Below are positions 17,024 to 24,992 of a stretch of DNA of 64,000 bases, piece by piece (within the stretch, counting starts at the first letter, position 1; each line of letters begins with the position of its first letter). A program made the translations under genes and the position numbers. This DNA comes from Acidobacteriota bacterium (GTDB lineage: Bacteria > Acidobacteriota > Blastocatellia > Pyrinomonadales > Pyrinomonadaceae), in contig JAKOVX010000048.1 in the NCBI GenBank assembly GCA_029781855.1, positions 81,499 through 145,498 on the forward strand, in the 5' to 3' direction. Under the pieces are notes generated by a model. The model was not told the DNA's origin. It ran no database searches and worked only from the letters and a program-made list of their open reading frames with translations.

Positions 17024-18634
17024 TCAGTCGTTTTCCGGGACGATCGCGGTGAAGTTCACCCTGGAGTTCTTGAAGTCGAATGTCAGCCGATAGTTACGCA
17101 GGAAATTGCCGCCCAGTATCCCTGCCTGCTCGAAGCCCGATGCCTCGTTGATCATATCGAGATTGAGGGCAATGGCGGTCAGCTGTTTCCGAGTGTGGGT
17201 CCCGAATGTGATCCGCGGCAGGAGAAACGTCGGAACGTCGTCCGTGATGCCGGCGGATCCGATGACCCGGAGCTTTTCCTCGTTCTCGAATCCGCTTATC
17301 GGGTCCGTATTGGCGACGCGGTCGGAGATCACGGAGACGCTTGCTCCGGTGTCGACGATGAAATTTAGTGAGGTCTCGATCCCTTCGATCAGGACTTGCC
17401 CGCTAAGGAAACCGCTGGACGTGAGCCGCAGCGGGAGCGAGAGCGACGATCTCTCGACGTCGTTCCGTGGATCGTCCTTCTTAAGAAGGGCGAACGTTTT
17501 GTTGCCGTAATCTATCGTTGCGAGGAACTTCGAGATCACGGCGAGACCGATGTAACCGTCGACTTCGCTTTGGTCGTTGTGAAACTTGCGTATGTACACC
17601 GGCACGTCACGGATGGTCACGTCGCCGATGCCTATGCTCTGCAGATAGCCATAGACGATCTCAAATTTACCGTCGCCGCCGAGGCCGCGTGCATATCCGC
17701 CGTGGTTGATCGGCTTTATCTTCAGCCGGTTAGCCGTATCTTCGGAGATCACCGTGATACCGGAACCGGTGTCGAGAACAAACCGCAGCGGCTGCTGAAA
17801 CTTGTTGATCTTGACTTCGATGATCGGCCTATTGCCGACGAGATCGAACGAGACGGTCGTTTGTGCCTCGCCGGAGCTGGTGTACAGCCGGTCCTTGAGC
17901 CCGATGAACCGCAGGAATTGAATGAGTCCCTTGATACGGGCCCGTCGTTCGGAGTCGGCTGAGCTCGAGACGTTTAGGAACTGAACGTAATTGTCGGCAG
18001 CCTGGCGGTATTTTTCGGCACGTGCCGAGACCTGAGCATACGAGAACCAGTAATCCGGGACATTCGATCTGAGCGACACTGCCTCGGCGAGGTCGACGAG
18101 GCTTACGTCGATATTGTTCTCGTAAAATTCGAGCATCCCGAGCCCGAACCAGCCAAAGTCATCACCGCGGTCGAGCTTCAACGCCGTGTACAGCACCGGC
18201 CTTGCTTCTTGAAAGCGGCCCGCCGTCAGCAGCACGTTCCCGAGTACCGCGAATGCGTGGGCATTCTTCGGTTCGGTTTTGCATATGTTGTACGAAAGTT
18301 CATACGCCTCGCCCAGTTTTCGCTGTTTCAGGAGCACGTAAGCGAGATCGAGTTTGGTGTCGGACCGGTTTGCGTCGAGGGCGACCGCGCTCCGCAGTGT
18401 CTTTTCCGCCGCGGGAAGAGCCTCATTGCGTGTCAGTTTCTGGGCCTGTTTGGTAAGAGTGCGGATGTCTTTCGCAAGGGCATCGCCTGACTGTGCCGCC
18501 GCGGTTACCGTGAAAAGGAACATGCCGACGGCAATGAGCAGGCTCGTGATGAAAACAGACCGGAAATTTTGCGTATTCGCAGCCCTCGACCTTTCGTCGA
18601 TAGCAATACCGGATTTTTCGCCGTTCTCACGCAT
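17024..18634 (-). CDS. TPR plus double retropepsin-like aspartyl protease, exported
   Basis: 536 residues. A hydrophobic signal segment (about 27-48, ending TAAAQ) directs export. Residues about 55-225 carry TPR-like helices (YVLLKQRKLGEAYE, GNVLLTAGRFQEA). Two retroviral-type aspartyl protease domains follow, each with its own catalytic motif: VLDTGSGITVIS (Asp288) and VDTGASVSVIS (Asp428). Retropepsins normally act as homodimers with one DTG per subunit, so a tandem pair in one chain could form a pseudo-dimer. The substrate is unknown. The PIN gene follows 6 bases downstream and the glycosylase gene precedes by 6 bases, suggesting one transcript. Confidence 0.85.
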   Translation of the reverse strand: MRENGEKSGIAIDERSRAANTQNFRSVFITSLLIAVGMFLFTVTAAAQSGDALAKDIRTLTKQAQKLTRNEALPAAEKTLRSAVALDANRSDTKLDLAYVLLKQRKLGEAYELSYNICKTEPKNAHAFAVLGNVLLTAGRFQEARPVLYTALKLDRGDDFGWFGLGMLEFYENNIDVSLVDLAEAVSLRSNVPDYWFSYAQVSARAEKYRQAADNYVQFLNVSSSADSERRARIKGLIQFLRFIGLKDRLYTSSGEAQTTVSFDLVGNRPIIEVKINKFQQPLRFVLDTGSGITVISEDTANRLKIKPINHGGYARGLGGDGKFEIVYGYLQSIGIGDVTIRDVPVYIRKFHNDQSEVDGYIGLAVISKFLATIDYGNKTFALLKKDDPRNDVERSSLSLPLRLTSSGFLSGQVLIEGIETSLNFIVDTGASVSVISDRVANTDPISGFENEEKLRVIGSAGITDDVPTFLLPRITFGTHTRKQLTAIALNLDMINEASGFEQAGILGGNFLRNYRLTFDFKNSRVNFTAIVPEND

Positions 18635-18640
18635 CTTACT

Positions 18641-19303
18641 TCATTTAAGGATGACACCCGTTTTCATTGACCAGAGTACGAGGTCGAGTTCGTCAAAATC
18701 GATTCCCAGCTTGTTCGTAAGGTTTTTAAGCTTATCTTCAGCGCTTAGATACTTCAAACGAGTATTTGGTGGCTTGGGGTCATCAATTATTTTCAATTCA
18801 GCCAAACTGTTCAACACGTGCTTGTCCAGGATGGCGTAGCCGCGAAAGCCGATGTTCCGCAAATAGTGGCTCGCCTCTTTGTACCCGAGGCCCTTAATAC
18901 CGGGCTCGCGCACGAGCCAGTCGCGCCGTTCCTGCGGGAAGCTGAAGCTCTGTAGCTTCGTACGAAGCCGCATTCCGCAATGTTCTGTCAAAAAGCCGCG
19001 TGACGCGACGATGTACCTCGAGCGTGCGTTCGGGTAGCGGTGGACACCGGTCAGGGCCTGTGCAAGTTCGAGCTGTTCGCCGGTCATCAGCAGCGGCCGG
19101 ACCGCGTCTATCGAACGCATCCCCATACGTGCCGAGCAGCCGCCGGTGAAAAAGCAGTAGACCATCTCCTCCCACAGCCGTTCGTCGGTGCCGCAGATGC
19201 CGATCTCGGCAAATTCCGCGAGCCTGCCGCGGATCTCGTCACGCCGCTCGGCGTGAGCCGCACGGATCGCGTCAAATGTCAGAGGTGGTCGTTCGCGTTT
19301 CAC
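18641..19303 (-). CDS. Ogg2-type 8-oxoguanine N-glycosylase/DNA lyase
   Basis: 221 residues from a GTG at 19303. The frame is open further upstream (ATG at 19360 and beyond), but those residues are encoded by GTGGGACA repeats and look unlike protein. The helix-hairpin-helix GIKGLGYKEASHYLRNIG is followed by AILDKH; the lysine in GYKEAS (K142) and the aspartate in ILDKH (D160) match the catalytic Lys and Asp of the Ogg2/archaeal 8-oxoguanine glycosylase group. Enzymes of this group excise oxidised guanine and cut the strand by beta-elimination. Sporadic bacterial members are known, mostly alongside archaeal ones. Confidence 0.8.
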   Translation of the reverse strand: MKRERPPLTFDAIRAAHAERRDEIRGRLAEFAEIGICGTDERLWEEMVYCFFTGGCSARMGMRSIDAVRPLLMTGEQLELAQALTGVHRYPNARSRYIVASRGFLTEHCGMRLRTKLQSFSFPQERRDWLVREPGIKGLGYKEASHYLRNIGFRGYAILDKHVLNSLAELKIIDDPKPPNTRLKYLSAEDKLKNLTNKLGIDFDELDLVLWSMKTGVILK

Positions 19304-19417
19304 AAAATCTAGCCTAATGAAGCGGGTCGAAAATGTACAATTTCGACGTCGTCCGCCCATCGTCCAAAAAACGAAAATCTTCAAATTTGCTGGATTCTTG
19401 TCCCACGCCCCGTTAAA

Positions 19418-19489
19418 GTGGGACAAAAGGTGGGACAGGCTAAATAACTGAAAACATGGACCAAATCGGGTTTTGTCCCACTGTCCCAC
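19418..19489. repeat. Nested GTGGGACA inverted repeats
   Basis: GTGGGACAAAA (19418-19428) and GTGGGACAG (19430-19438) are mirrored by TTTTGTCCCAC (19471-19481) and CTGTCCCAC (19481-19489). A further TTGTCCCAC lies just left at about 19399. Two tandem sites facing two tandem sites could be a regulator-binding cluster or a mobile palindromic element. Confidence 0.6.
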
Positions 19490-19669
19490 GTTTTTGTAAT
19501 TTCACGTTTTTTTCGGACGGCCCGAATGCGGTTGGAACCTCGCGCTTCGAACGCCGCTTTCGCACGTTTCGGATATGTCAAAGAACTTAGGTGTATCCTT
19601 CTATTTTACCACGAAGGCTGACCGTGTAAATAAATATTTTCCGCCGATGACGGCAACTAAGAAAGTTCC

Positions 19670-19800
19670 AACCACGGATGAACACAGATGGACAAGGATA
19701 AGAAATTTGAAATTTCGGATCTCAAATTCCTAATCGTGATCTAATGCCCCAATAACTATGACTTCTTAAAATCTGTGTTTATCTGTGTTCATCTGTGGTT
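19670..19800. repeat. Inverted repeat with 20-bp arms (dispersed-repeat type)
   Basis: AACCACGGATGAACACAGAT (19670-19689) and ATCTGTGTTCATCTGTGGTT (19781-19800) are complementary in 19 of 20 positions around a 91-base middle. A further partial copy (ATCTGTGTTT) lies just inside the right arm. There is no T-tract and no gene inside. Confidence 0.75.
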
Positions 19801-19883
19801 AAAACCTCCTTATCCGCAAGTCATCGCGGCAACCATTAGCGGGGTCGGTGCTCCTAAGCTGAATAGGATAGGCAAGGCGTTTG

Positions 19884-19974
19884 AACGCGGATCGGGCGGA
19901 TGGGAGCGGATAGGTAAAACCGATCAAACTATCTTAGATCTGCAAATATCCGCTTGATCCGCCGAATCCGCGTT
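19884..19974. repeat. Second long inverted repeat upstream of the M1 gene
   Basis: The left arm 19884-19912 (begins AACGCGGATCGGGCGGAT) and right arm 19947-19974 (ends GATCCGCCGAATCCGCGTTT) are complementary with a few mismatches across a 34-base centre. It has the same layout as the element at 19670 but an unrelated sequence. It ends about 45 bases before the M1 start codon and could form a leader hairpin. Confidence 0.7.
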
Positions 19975-20018
19975 TGAGAGGGCCGCAATTTAGAGAATTC
20001 GCCGATCTGTGAGAACTT

Positions 20019-23000
20019 ATGGCTATGTTCACCAAATTCCTTCTAATTCTGGCTGCTTTGTTACTCGCAATGAACTCATTTGGACAAACGCCGCCGATCG
20101 GGCCGGGTGTTTCGCATGACCTTGCGATCTGGCGGGCGGAGCATTACAGCGATGTGCGGTACAAGCTGAACCTGACGCTCGAAAAGATGTCGCCGGTGCT
20201 GAAGGGGACGATCGAGATCAGGGTGAAAGTGGGGGAGTCTAGGAGTGGAGGAGTAGGGGAGACGGCATTGCCGGGAACGCAGGCGCCCTCGCCTGCAAAC
20301 GCCGGTTCCTCCGGCGTGACGACGCCGATAGTGCTCGACTGGCGGAGGATCGCAGGTCACGAAAAGGATTCGACGATCAGAAACGTCACAATTAACGGAA
20401 CCTCGCTTGATATTTATAGAAATGAGGCTTATCACCTTGATGTAATTGTTCATCCATACGTGATCGCAGACCAAGAACATCTGATCTTCAACAAAGGCGT
20501 AAAGCCCGGCGAAAACGTCATCAAGCTCGATTTCACTTCGCCGATATTGACCAGCGGGTCGGCGATCACGCGGTACGTGGACAAAGAGGACGGAGCAGAA
20601 TACATCTATTCGCTCTTCGTCCCGTCCGACGCCAGCACGGCGTTCCCGGTCTTCGACCAGCCGGATCTGAAGGCAAGGTTTAGCCTAGACGTTGTTGCGC
20701 CTAAGTCATGGAACGTCGTTGGAAATACTGACGCGAACGTTGAGGTTTCCGGTGATGCCCTTCATTCTTTTGAGGAAACTAGGCCCCTGAGTACATATGT
20801 TTTTGCATTTGCTGCCGGCCCCTTTTCTAGGTTTTCGGAGGGTCAGCCATCACCAGTTGAGAGTGGTTACGAAGCTGAAAGTGGTCGAACCGTACTTCGA
20901 CGAGGGACCATATTTACTCCTGCAGAGACTTTGCGCAAGTACCCGCCTTACATATTCGTCCGAAGGTCTCAGGCCGCTAAGTTCCAACCCCACGCGGCCG
21001 AGGTCTTTCGTCTCACCCGTGAGGGCATCAAGTATCTCGAAACCTATTTTGACTACAAATTCCCGTTTCCGAAGTACGATCTCGTTCTGATCCCCGAATT
21101 TCCGTTCGGCGGGATGGAGCATGCGGGGGCGACGTTTTTGAGGGAATCGTCGGTCATTTTCCCGCAGGAGCCGACCAAGAGCGACTATATTTCGCGGGCG
21201 AACCTGATCTTTCACGAGACGGCGCATCAGTGGTTTGGCGACACGGTGACGATGAAGTGGTTCGACGACCTGTGGCTGAAAGAGGGCTTTGCCGAGTTCA
21301 TGGCGTACAAGACTCTGGAGCACGTGATGCCCGACGCCAACGCCTGGAAGGTCTTCTACGAACGCAACAAACAGGCCGCCTACGCGACCGACTCGACCAA
21401 GGGAACGACGCCGATCTACCAAACGATCGACAACCTGTCAGCCGCAAAATCCGCCTACGGCAACATCGTCTATCGAAAGGCCCCTTCGTTCCTGCGGCAA
21501 GCCGAGTTTTACCTCGGCGAAGACAAATTCCAGACAGCGGTACGAGCGTTTTTGAAGAAGCACGACTTTGCTAACGCGGGTTGGGAAGATCTGGTGAAGG
21601 AAATGGAGGCTGCGAGCGGACAGGAACTGAGGGCATGGGCCAATGACTGGATCACCAAGAGAGGTGTTCCTTTGATCCGTGTAAGTGTAGCCGTCGAGAG
21701 TTATCCGCAGACCGAACGAATAATTATCGTGATGAAACAATCCGATCCACTCGGTGAGGGAGGCTATTGGAAACAGCGATTTAAGGCAGTTTCTTTCGGC
21801 TACGCAGGCGGACCTATTGTCGGCGATCACTTTTATATTCACTCAGTCGAGTTTGATCCAACTCCGGTCGTAAACGGTGTAAAGAAACAAGACCCAAAGG
21901 ATGCACGAATCTTCTGGACCGGACGTGTCGGTCCGACGGTGGGCCCGAACATCTTACGGAAACCACGATACGTCCTTCCCAACTACGAGGATCGAGCATA
22001 CGGTGTTTTCTTGCTCGATCCGGCTAGTCAGAAGTATTTCCTCAACAATGTATCGTCCATCGATGATCCGTTCGTACGATCGACGGTATGGGGAACGTTG
22101 TGGGACAGCGTCCGCGAAGGCGAACTCGACCCGAAGGAGTATGTTGAGTTGGTGGTGAAGAATATTGCCACAGAGCAGGACGAGACGATCGTCTCATCGA
22201 TCCTCGGACGAGCGTCGACCGCGATGAACTACTACCTGTCAGAACCACCTGCGGTAGCGGGTGGTTTAACCCGGAGCACCGCTGACGCCGCGAAAACGAA
22301 GACCGTCTCGGTGAGGCCCGGCTTGACCAATGCCGATCTTCAACCACCCGCTACCGCAGGTGGTTCTGATTTGCGGACGCGGCTTGAGGACGTGCTGATC
22401 GAGCGGATGCGACAGGCACCGACGTTGGGGCAGCGGATCACGTTCTACCGGGCGTTTTTGAATATCGCGGCGGGCGGGAATGCACGGAATGTGCTGAAAC
22501 AGATGCTGAAGTCAGTACCACCTGCGGTAGCGGGTGGGGTCTCGGCTCCGTCGACAAAAGCCCCACCCGCTACGGCAGGTGGTACCGACATGAGCGGAGC
22601 GATCCCGCTGCGGACCAAGGACCGGTTTGACATTGTGACGCGGCTGATCATCCTCGGCGATCCGGACGCGGAGAAGCTGTTGGCGGATCTGGAGAAGGCC
22701 GAGACGTCGGACGACGCAAAACGATACGCTTATGCCGCCCGGGCCGCGTTTCCGACGAAAGAGAACCGAGAGAAATTCTGGAGCGATTTTGTAAACAACA
22801 AAGATATCAGCGAGAGCTGGATCGAGGCCGTGTTGGCGCCGTTTAACTCGATACGCCACGACGACCTGAGCTTGCCGTACCTCCAGCGAGCCCTTGCCGA
22901 GCTCCCGAACCTGAAACGCAATCGCAAGATATTCTTCGTAAACGGCTGGCTCGGAGCGTTCATCGGCGGGCAACGCTCTGAAGAGGCCCTGAACATCGTC

Positions 23001-23114
23001 AACAAATTCCTCGCCGACAACCCCAAACTCGACAACGACCTGCGGCTGAAGATCCTAGAAAACGTCGACCTCATCGAACGCGCCGTCAAGATACGAAAGA
23101 AATTTAGCCACTAA
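20019..23114 (+). CDS. M1 family aminopeptidase, exported, with in-frame palindromic repeats
   Basis: 1031 residues. A signal peptide covers about 1-22 (ending NSFGQ). The gluzincin centre is intact: GGMEHAG substrate motif near 365, HETAHQW (zinc His pair, catalytic Glu) near 399, and KEGFAEF with the third ligand about 20 residues later. M1 enzymes remove N-terminal residues from peptides, here probably in the periplasm. The chain carries foreign-looking Pro/Gly/Ala segments: about 71-103 (SRSGGVGET, then TQAPSPANAG), about 742-782 (PPAVAGG ... PPATAGG) and about 833-856 (PPAVAGG ... PPATAGG). They are encoded by palindromic repeats, lie between conserved domains, and keep the frame. Expression may be influenced by the inverted repeat just upstream. 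Confidence 0.9.
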   Translation: MAMFTKFLLILAALLLAMNSFGQTPPIGPGVSHDLAIWRAEHYSDVRYKLNLTLEKMSPVLKGTIEIRVKVGESRSGGVGETALPGTQAPSPANAGSSGVTTPIVLDWRRIAGHEKDSTIRNVTINGTSLDIYRNEAYHLDVIVHPYVIADQEHLIFNKGVKPGENVIKLDFTSPILTSGSAITRYVDKEDGAEYIYSLFVPSDASTAFPVFDQPDLKARFSLDVVAPKSWNVVGNTDANVEVSGDALHSFEETRPLSTYVFAFAAGPFSRFSEGQPSPVESGYEAESGRTVLRRGTIFTPAETLRKYPPYIFVRRSQAAKFQPHAAEVFRLTREGIKYLETYFDYKFPFPKYDLVLIPEFPFGGMEHAGATFLRESSVIFPQEPTKSDYISRANLIFHETAHQWFGDTVTMKWFDDLWLKEGFAEFMAYKTLEHVMPDANAWKVFYERNKQAAYATDSTKGTTPIYQTIDNLSAAKSAYGNIVYRKAPSFLRQAEFYLGEDKFQTAVRAFLKKHDFANAGWEDLVKEMEAASGQELRAWANDWITKRGVPLIRVSVAVESYPQTERIIIVMKQSDPLGEGGYWKQRFKAVSFGYAGGPIVGDHFYIHSVEFDPTPVVNGVKKQDPKDARIFWTGRVGPTVGPNILRKPRYVLPNYEDRAYGVFLLDPASQKYFLNNVSSIDDPFVRSTVWGTLWDSVREGELDPKEYVELVVKNIATEQDETIVSSILGRASTAMNYYLSEPPAVAGGLTRSTADAAKTKTVSVRPGLTNADLQPPATAGGSDLRTRLEDVLIERMRQAPTLGQRITFYRAFLNIAAGGNARNVLKQMLKSVPPAVAGGVSAPSTKAPPATAGGTDMSGAIPLRTKDRFDIVTRLIILGDPDAEKLLADLEKAETSDDAKRYAYAARAAFPTKENREKFWSDFVNNKDISESWIEAVLAPFNSIRHDDLSLPYLQRALAELPNLKRNRKIFFVNGWLGAFIGGQRSEEALNIVNKFLADNPKLDNDLRLKILENVDLIERAVKIRKKFSH
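20230..20330 (+). repeat. Dispersed repeat carried inside the M1 coding sequence (copy A)
   Basis: A purine-rich tract (GGAGTCTAGGAGTGGAGGAG) is followed by small palindromes GCAGGCGCCCTCGCCTGC and GCCGGTTCCTCCGGC. It encodes about 33 low-complexity residues in an otherwise conserved N-terminal domain, suggesting an in-frame insertion of intergenic-type repeats. Confidence 0.6.
22243..22365 (+). repeat. 24-bp palindromic repeat pair inside the M1 gene (copy B)
   Basis: AACCACCTGCGGTAGCGGGT plus GGTT (22243-22266) and its exact 24-base reverse complement at 22342-22365 flank 75 bases within the reading frame. They encode PPAVAGG and PPATAGG. Perfect complementarity over 24 bases in coding DNA is far beyond chance. 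Confidence 0.9.
22516..22584 (+). repeat. Second palindromic repeat pair inside the M1 gene (copy C)
   Basis: The same element as copy B: the 24-base arm at 22516-22539 (ACCACCTGCGGTAGCGGGTG core) and the inverted arm at 22561-22584 differ at one position, with 21 bases between. It again encodes PPAVAGG ... PPATAGG in frame. A single degenerate copy occurs at 59601-59627 outside coding sequence. Confidence 0.9.
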
Positions 23115-23168
23115 TTACACAAATTTCACAAATCAAAATAATTCGTGACATTCGTGTAATTCGTGGCC
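23108..23168. repeat. Inverted repeat at the M1/ispH convergent junction
   Basis: GCCACTAATTACACAAATTT (from 23108) pairs with the arm ending ATTCGTGTAATTCGTGGCC (to 23168) with a few mismatches and a short centre. It starts in the last codons of the M1 gene and ends ten bases before the ispH stop. No T-tract follows, but a hairpin here could still stop RNA polymerase or protect the 3' ends. Confidence 0.7.
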
Positions 23169-23177
23169 AAAAAACAA

Positions 23178-24044
23178 TTAAGGGGCGAGGGTGGTTTCGA
23201 GGCTTTTGCCGATGGATTCGAGGTGTTTGACGACCTGGTCGATGAGCCATTTGGGGGTCGAGGCACCGGCGGTGACGCCGACACGCTCGACGCCGATGAG
23301 GTTGTCGGGGTTGACCTCGTCTTCGGTCTCGATCAGGAAGCTCTTTTCGCACTGCTCTTTGCAGACGCCGAGGAGCTTGACGCTGTTCGATGAGTGGCGG
23401 CCGCCGATGATGTAAAAGGCGTCGACCATTCCGGCGAGGGCACGGGCCGCGTCTTGACGGTCGCGTGTCGCGGAGCAGATAGTGTTGATGATCTGGACCT
23501 CGTCGTCGGTCTTGGATTTTACCGCTTCGGCCGTGTCGAAAAAGGTTTTGGATTTAATGGTCGTTTGTGAAACGACGAGCGGACGGCGAAGCCGCGGCAG
23601 CGTTTCGACCTCGCTCTCGTCGCGGATGATGAACGCGTGATCGGGAGCATAGCCTTTGACGCCGATCATCTCGGGATGGTCGGGTGCTCCGACGATGACA
23701 ACGTGGCGGTCCTCGGCGGCGGCCCGGGCGGCGAGCTTTTGCACGCGGGTGACGAACGGGCAGGTCGCGTCAACGACCTTTGCCGCGAGTGCTTCTAATT
23801 CTTTCTGTACCTCGGGCGTTACACCGTGAGCACGAATGACCGCCGTTTCGAGGCGTCCGATCTGGATCGGGTCGCTGATGGTCGTGACGCCCTCGTGGGC
23901 GAGACGCTGCATTTCCTGCTCGTTATGGATGAGCGGGCCTAGGGCACGGACCTTTTCGCCGGCACCGATCGCTTCCTCGACCATCTCGACGGCACGCTCG
24001 ACGCCGAAACAAAATCCATACTCGTTCGCTAATAATACTTGCAT
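23178..24044 (-). CDS. ispH: 4-hydroxy-3-methylbut-2-enyl diphosphate reductase
   Basis: 288 residues from the ATG at 24044. The frame stays open upstream, but that part lies under the divergent GNAT gene and does not resemble IspH. The three iron-sulfur cysteines are in YGFCFGVERA (near 12), DATCPFVTRV (near 97) and INTICSATRDRQ (near 190). Substrate-binding histidines occur in RAHGV and GAPDHPEM, and the SSNS loop in GGRHSSNSVKL. IspH makes IPP and DMAPP in the last step of the non-mevalonate isoprenoid pathway and is usually essential. No other MEP-pathway gene is nearby. Confidence 0.93.
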   Translation of the reverse strand: MQVLLANEYGFCFGVERAVEMVEEAIGAGEKVRALGPLIHNEQEMQRLAHEGVTTISDPIQIGRLETAVIRAHGVTPEVQKELEALAAKVVDATCPFVTRVQKLAARAAAEDRHVVIVGAPDHPEMIGVKGYAPDHAFIIRDESEVETLPRLRRPLVVSQTTIKSKTFFDTAEAVKSKTDDEVQIINTICSATRDRQDAARALAGMVDAFYIIGGRHSSNSVKLLGVCKEQCEKSFLIETEDEVNPDNLIGVERVGVTAGASTPKWLIDQVVKHLESIGKSLETTLAP

Positions 24045-24110
24045 TTTGACCGCGTTCTGATCTAACGTGAACTTTTGTCCAATACTTCTCTCACTACTAA
24101 ATAGTATCAA

Positions 24111-24992
24111 ATGGGCATTGTAAACGAAACTTCCGCACGTGACTGCCGTTTTTTGGATGAGTCCTATTTTGAGGAACTCTACCACGCATTCCTTTACGCA
24201 TTTTCCGACTATGTGATGCCGTTCGACCTGTCGGAGGAGCAATTCAGGGGCCATATCGTCACGAATGGTGTCGATCTGAACCGCTCTATTGGGTGTTTTC
24301 GCGACGGCCGCTTGATCGGATTCACGATGAACGGTTTCGGGATGTGGAACGGCGTGCCGACCGTTTATGACGCGGGAACGGGCGTGTTTCCGGAGTATCG
24401 CCGGCAGGGACTGGGCGTTGTGATGTTCGAGAAGATGCTGGCTGAGTTTGCGGGGCAAGGATACCGGCAGTGCCTTCTCGAGGTGATCACGACCAACGAC
24501 AAGGCTGTCGGATTGTACAGGAAACTTGGATTTCAAACGACTAGAAGGCTCGGGCTGCTGCATTGTCCCGGTGAGTTGAAATTTGACGGTCTAGTGGCCG
24601 AGCCGATCGAGCTGCGAGAGGTCGGAACGCCGGACTGGGAATATTATCGTTCGTTCTGGGACGGCGAACCTTCGTGGCAGAACATGCCCGAAGCCATCGA
24701 CCGGAGCCGCGATAGAAAACGTTTTATCGGTGCTTATCGCGGCGAAACGTGCGTCGGCTACATCGTTTTTTCGACAAAGGTCGGACGCGTTGCGCAACTC
24801 GCCGTCGCTCCCGAGCATCGACGACGCGGCATCGGACGGCAACTGATGGAGGCGATGATCGCCGAGATGTCGGACGATTTCGTCCCGCAGGTCATCAACA
24901 TCGACCGTTCGATCGCGAGCGCCAACGCATTTTTCGAAAATCGCGGATTTACCGAAAAATTGGCTCAATTCGAAATGAAGTGCGTTGCCTAG
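24111..24992 (+). CDS. Tandem GNAT N-acetyltransferase
   Basis: 293 residues built of two acetyl-CoA-dependent GNAT domains. The first (about 5-145) has the acetyl-CoA loop in VFPEYRRQGLGVVMFEKML. The second (about 160-293) has VAPEHRRRGIGRQLMEAMI and a typical ending with NxxFFENRGF. Both pyrophosphate-binding R/QxxGxG/A loops are intact, so either domain could bind cofactor. The acceptor is unknown. It is divergent from ispH, and its stop overlaps by 4 bases the stop of the convergent helicase gene. Confidence 0.85.
   Translation: MGIVNETSARDCRFLDESYFEELYHAFLYAFSDYVMPFDLSEEQFRGHIVTNGVDLNRSIGCFRDGRLIGFTMNGFGMWNGVPTVYDAGTGVFPEYRRQGLGVVMFEKMLAEFAGQGYRQCLLEVITTNDKAVGLYRKLGFQTTRRLGLLHCPGELKFDGLVAEPIELREVGTPDWEYYRSFWDGEPSWQNMPEAIDRSRDRKRFIGAYRGETCVGYIVFSTKVGRVAQLAVAPEHRRRGIGRQLMEAMIAEMSDDFVPQVINIDRSIASANAFFENRGFTEKLAQFEMKCVA

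Larger units (their letters stand above)
19304..20018. other. Long repeat-rich intergenic region
   Basis: About 700 bases without a convincing gene between the glycosylase and the M1 peptidase. It contains the GTGGGACA cluster (19418-19489) and two long imperfect inverted repeats (19670-19800 and 19884-19974), described separately. No RNA gene is recognised. Confidence 0.6.

Noticed and set aside
24045..24563. Longer IspH protein with an N-terminal extension
   Set aside because: The open frame continues upstream but lies under the divergent GNAT gene and has no IspH similarity; the ATG at 24044 fits the family length.
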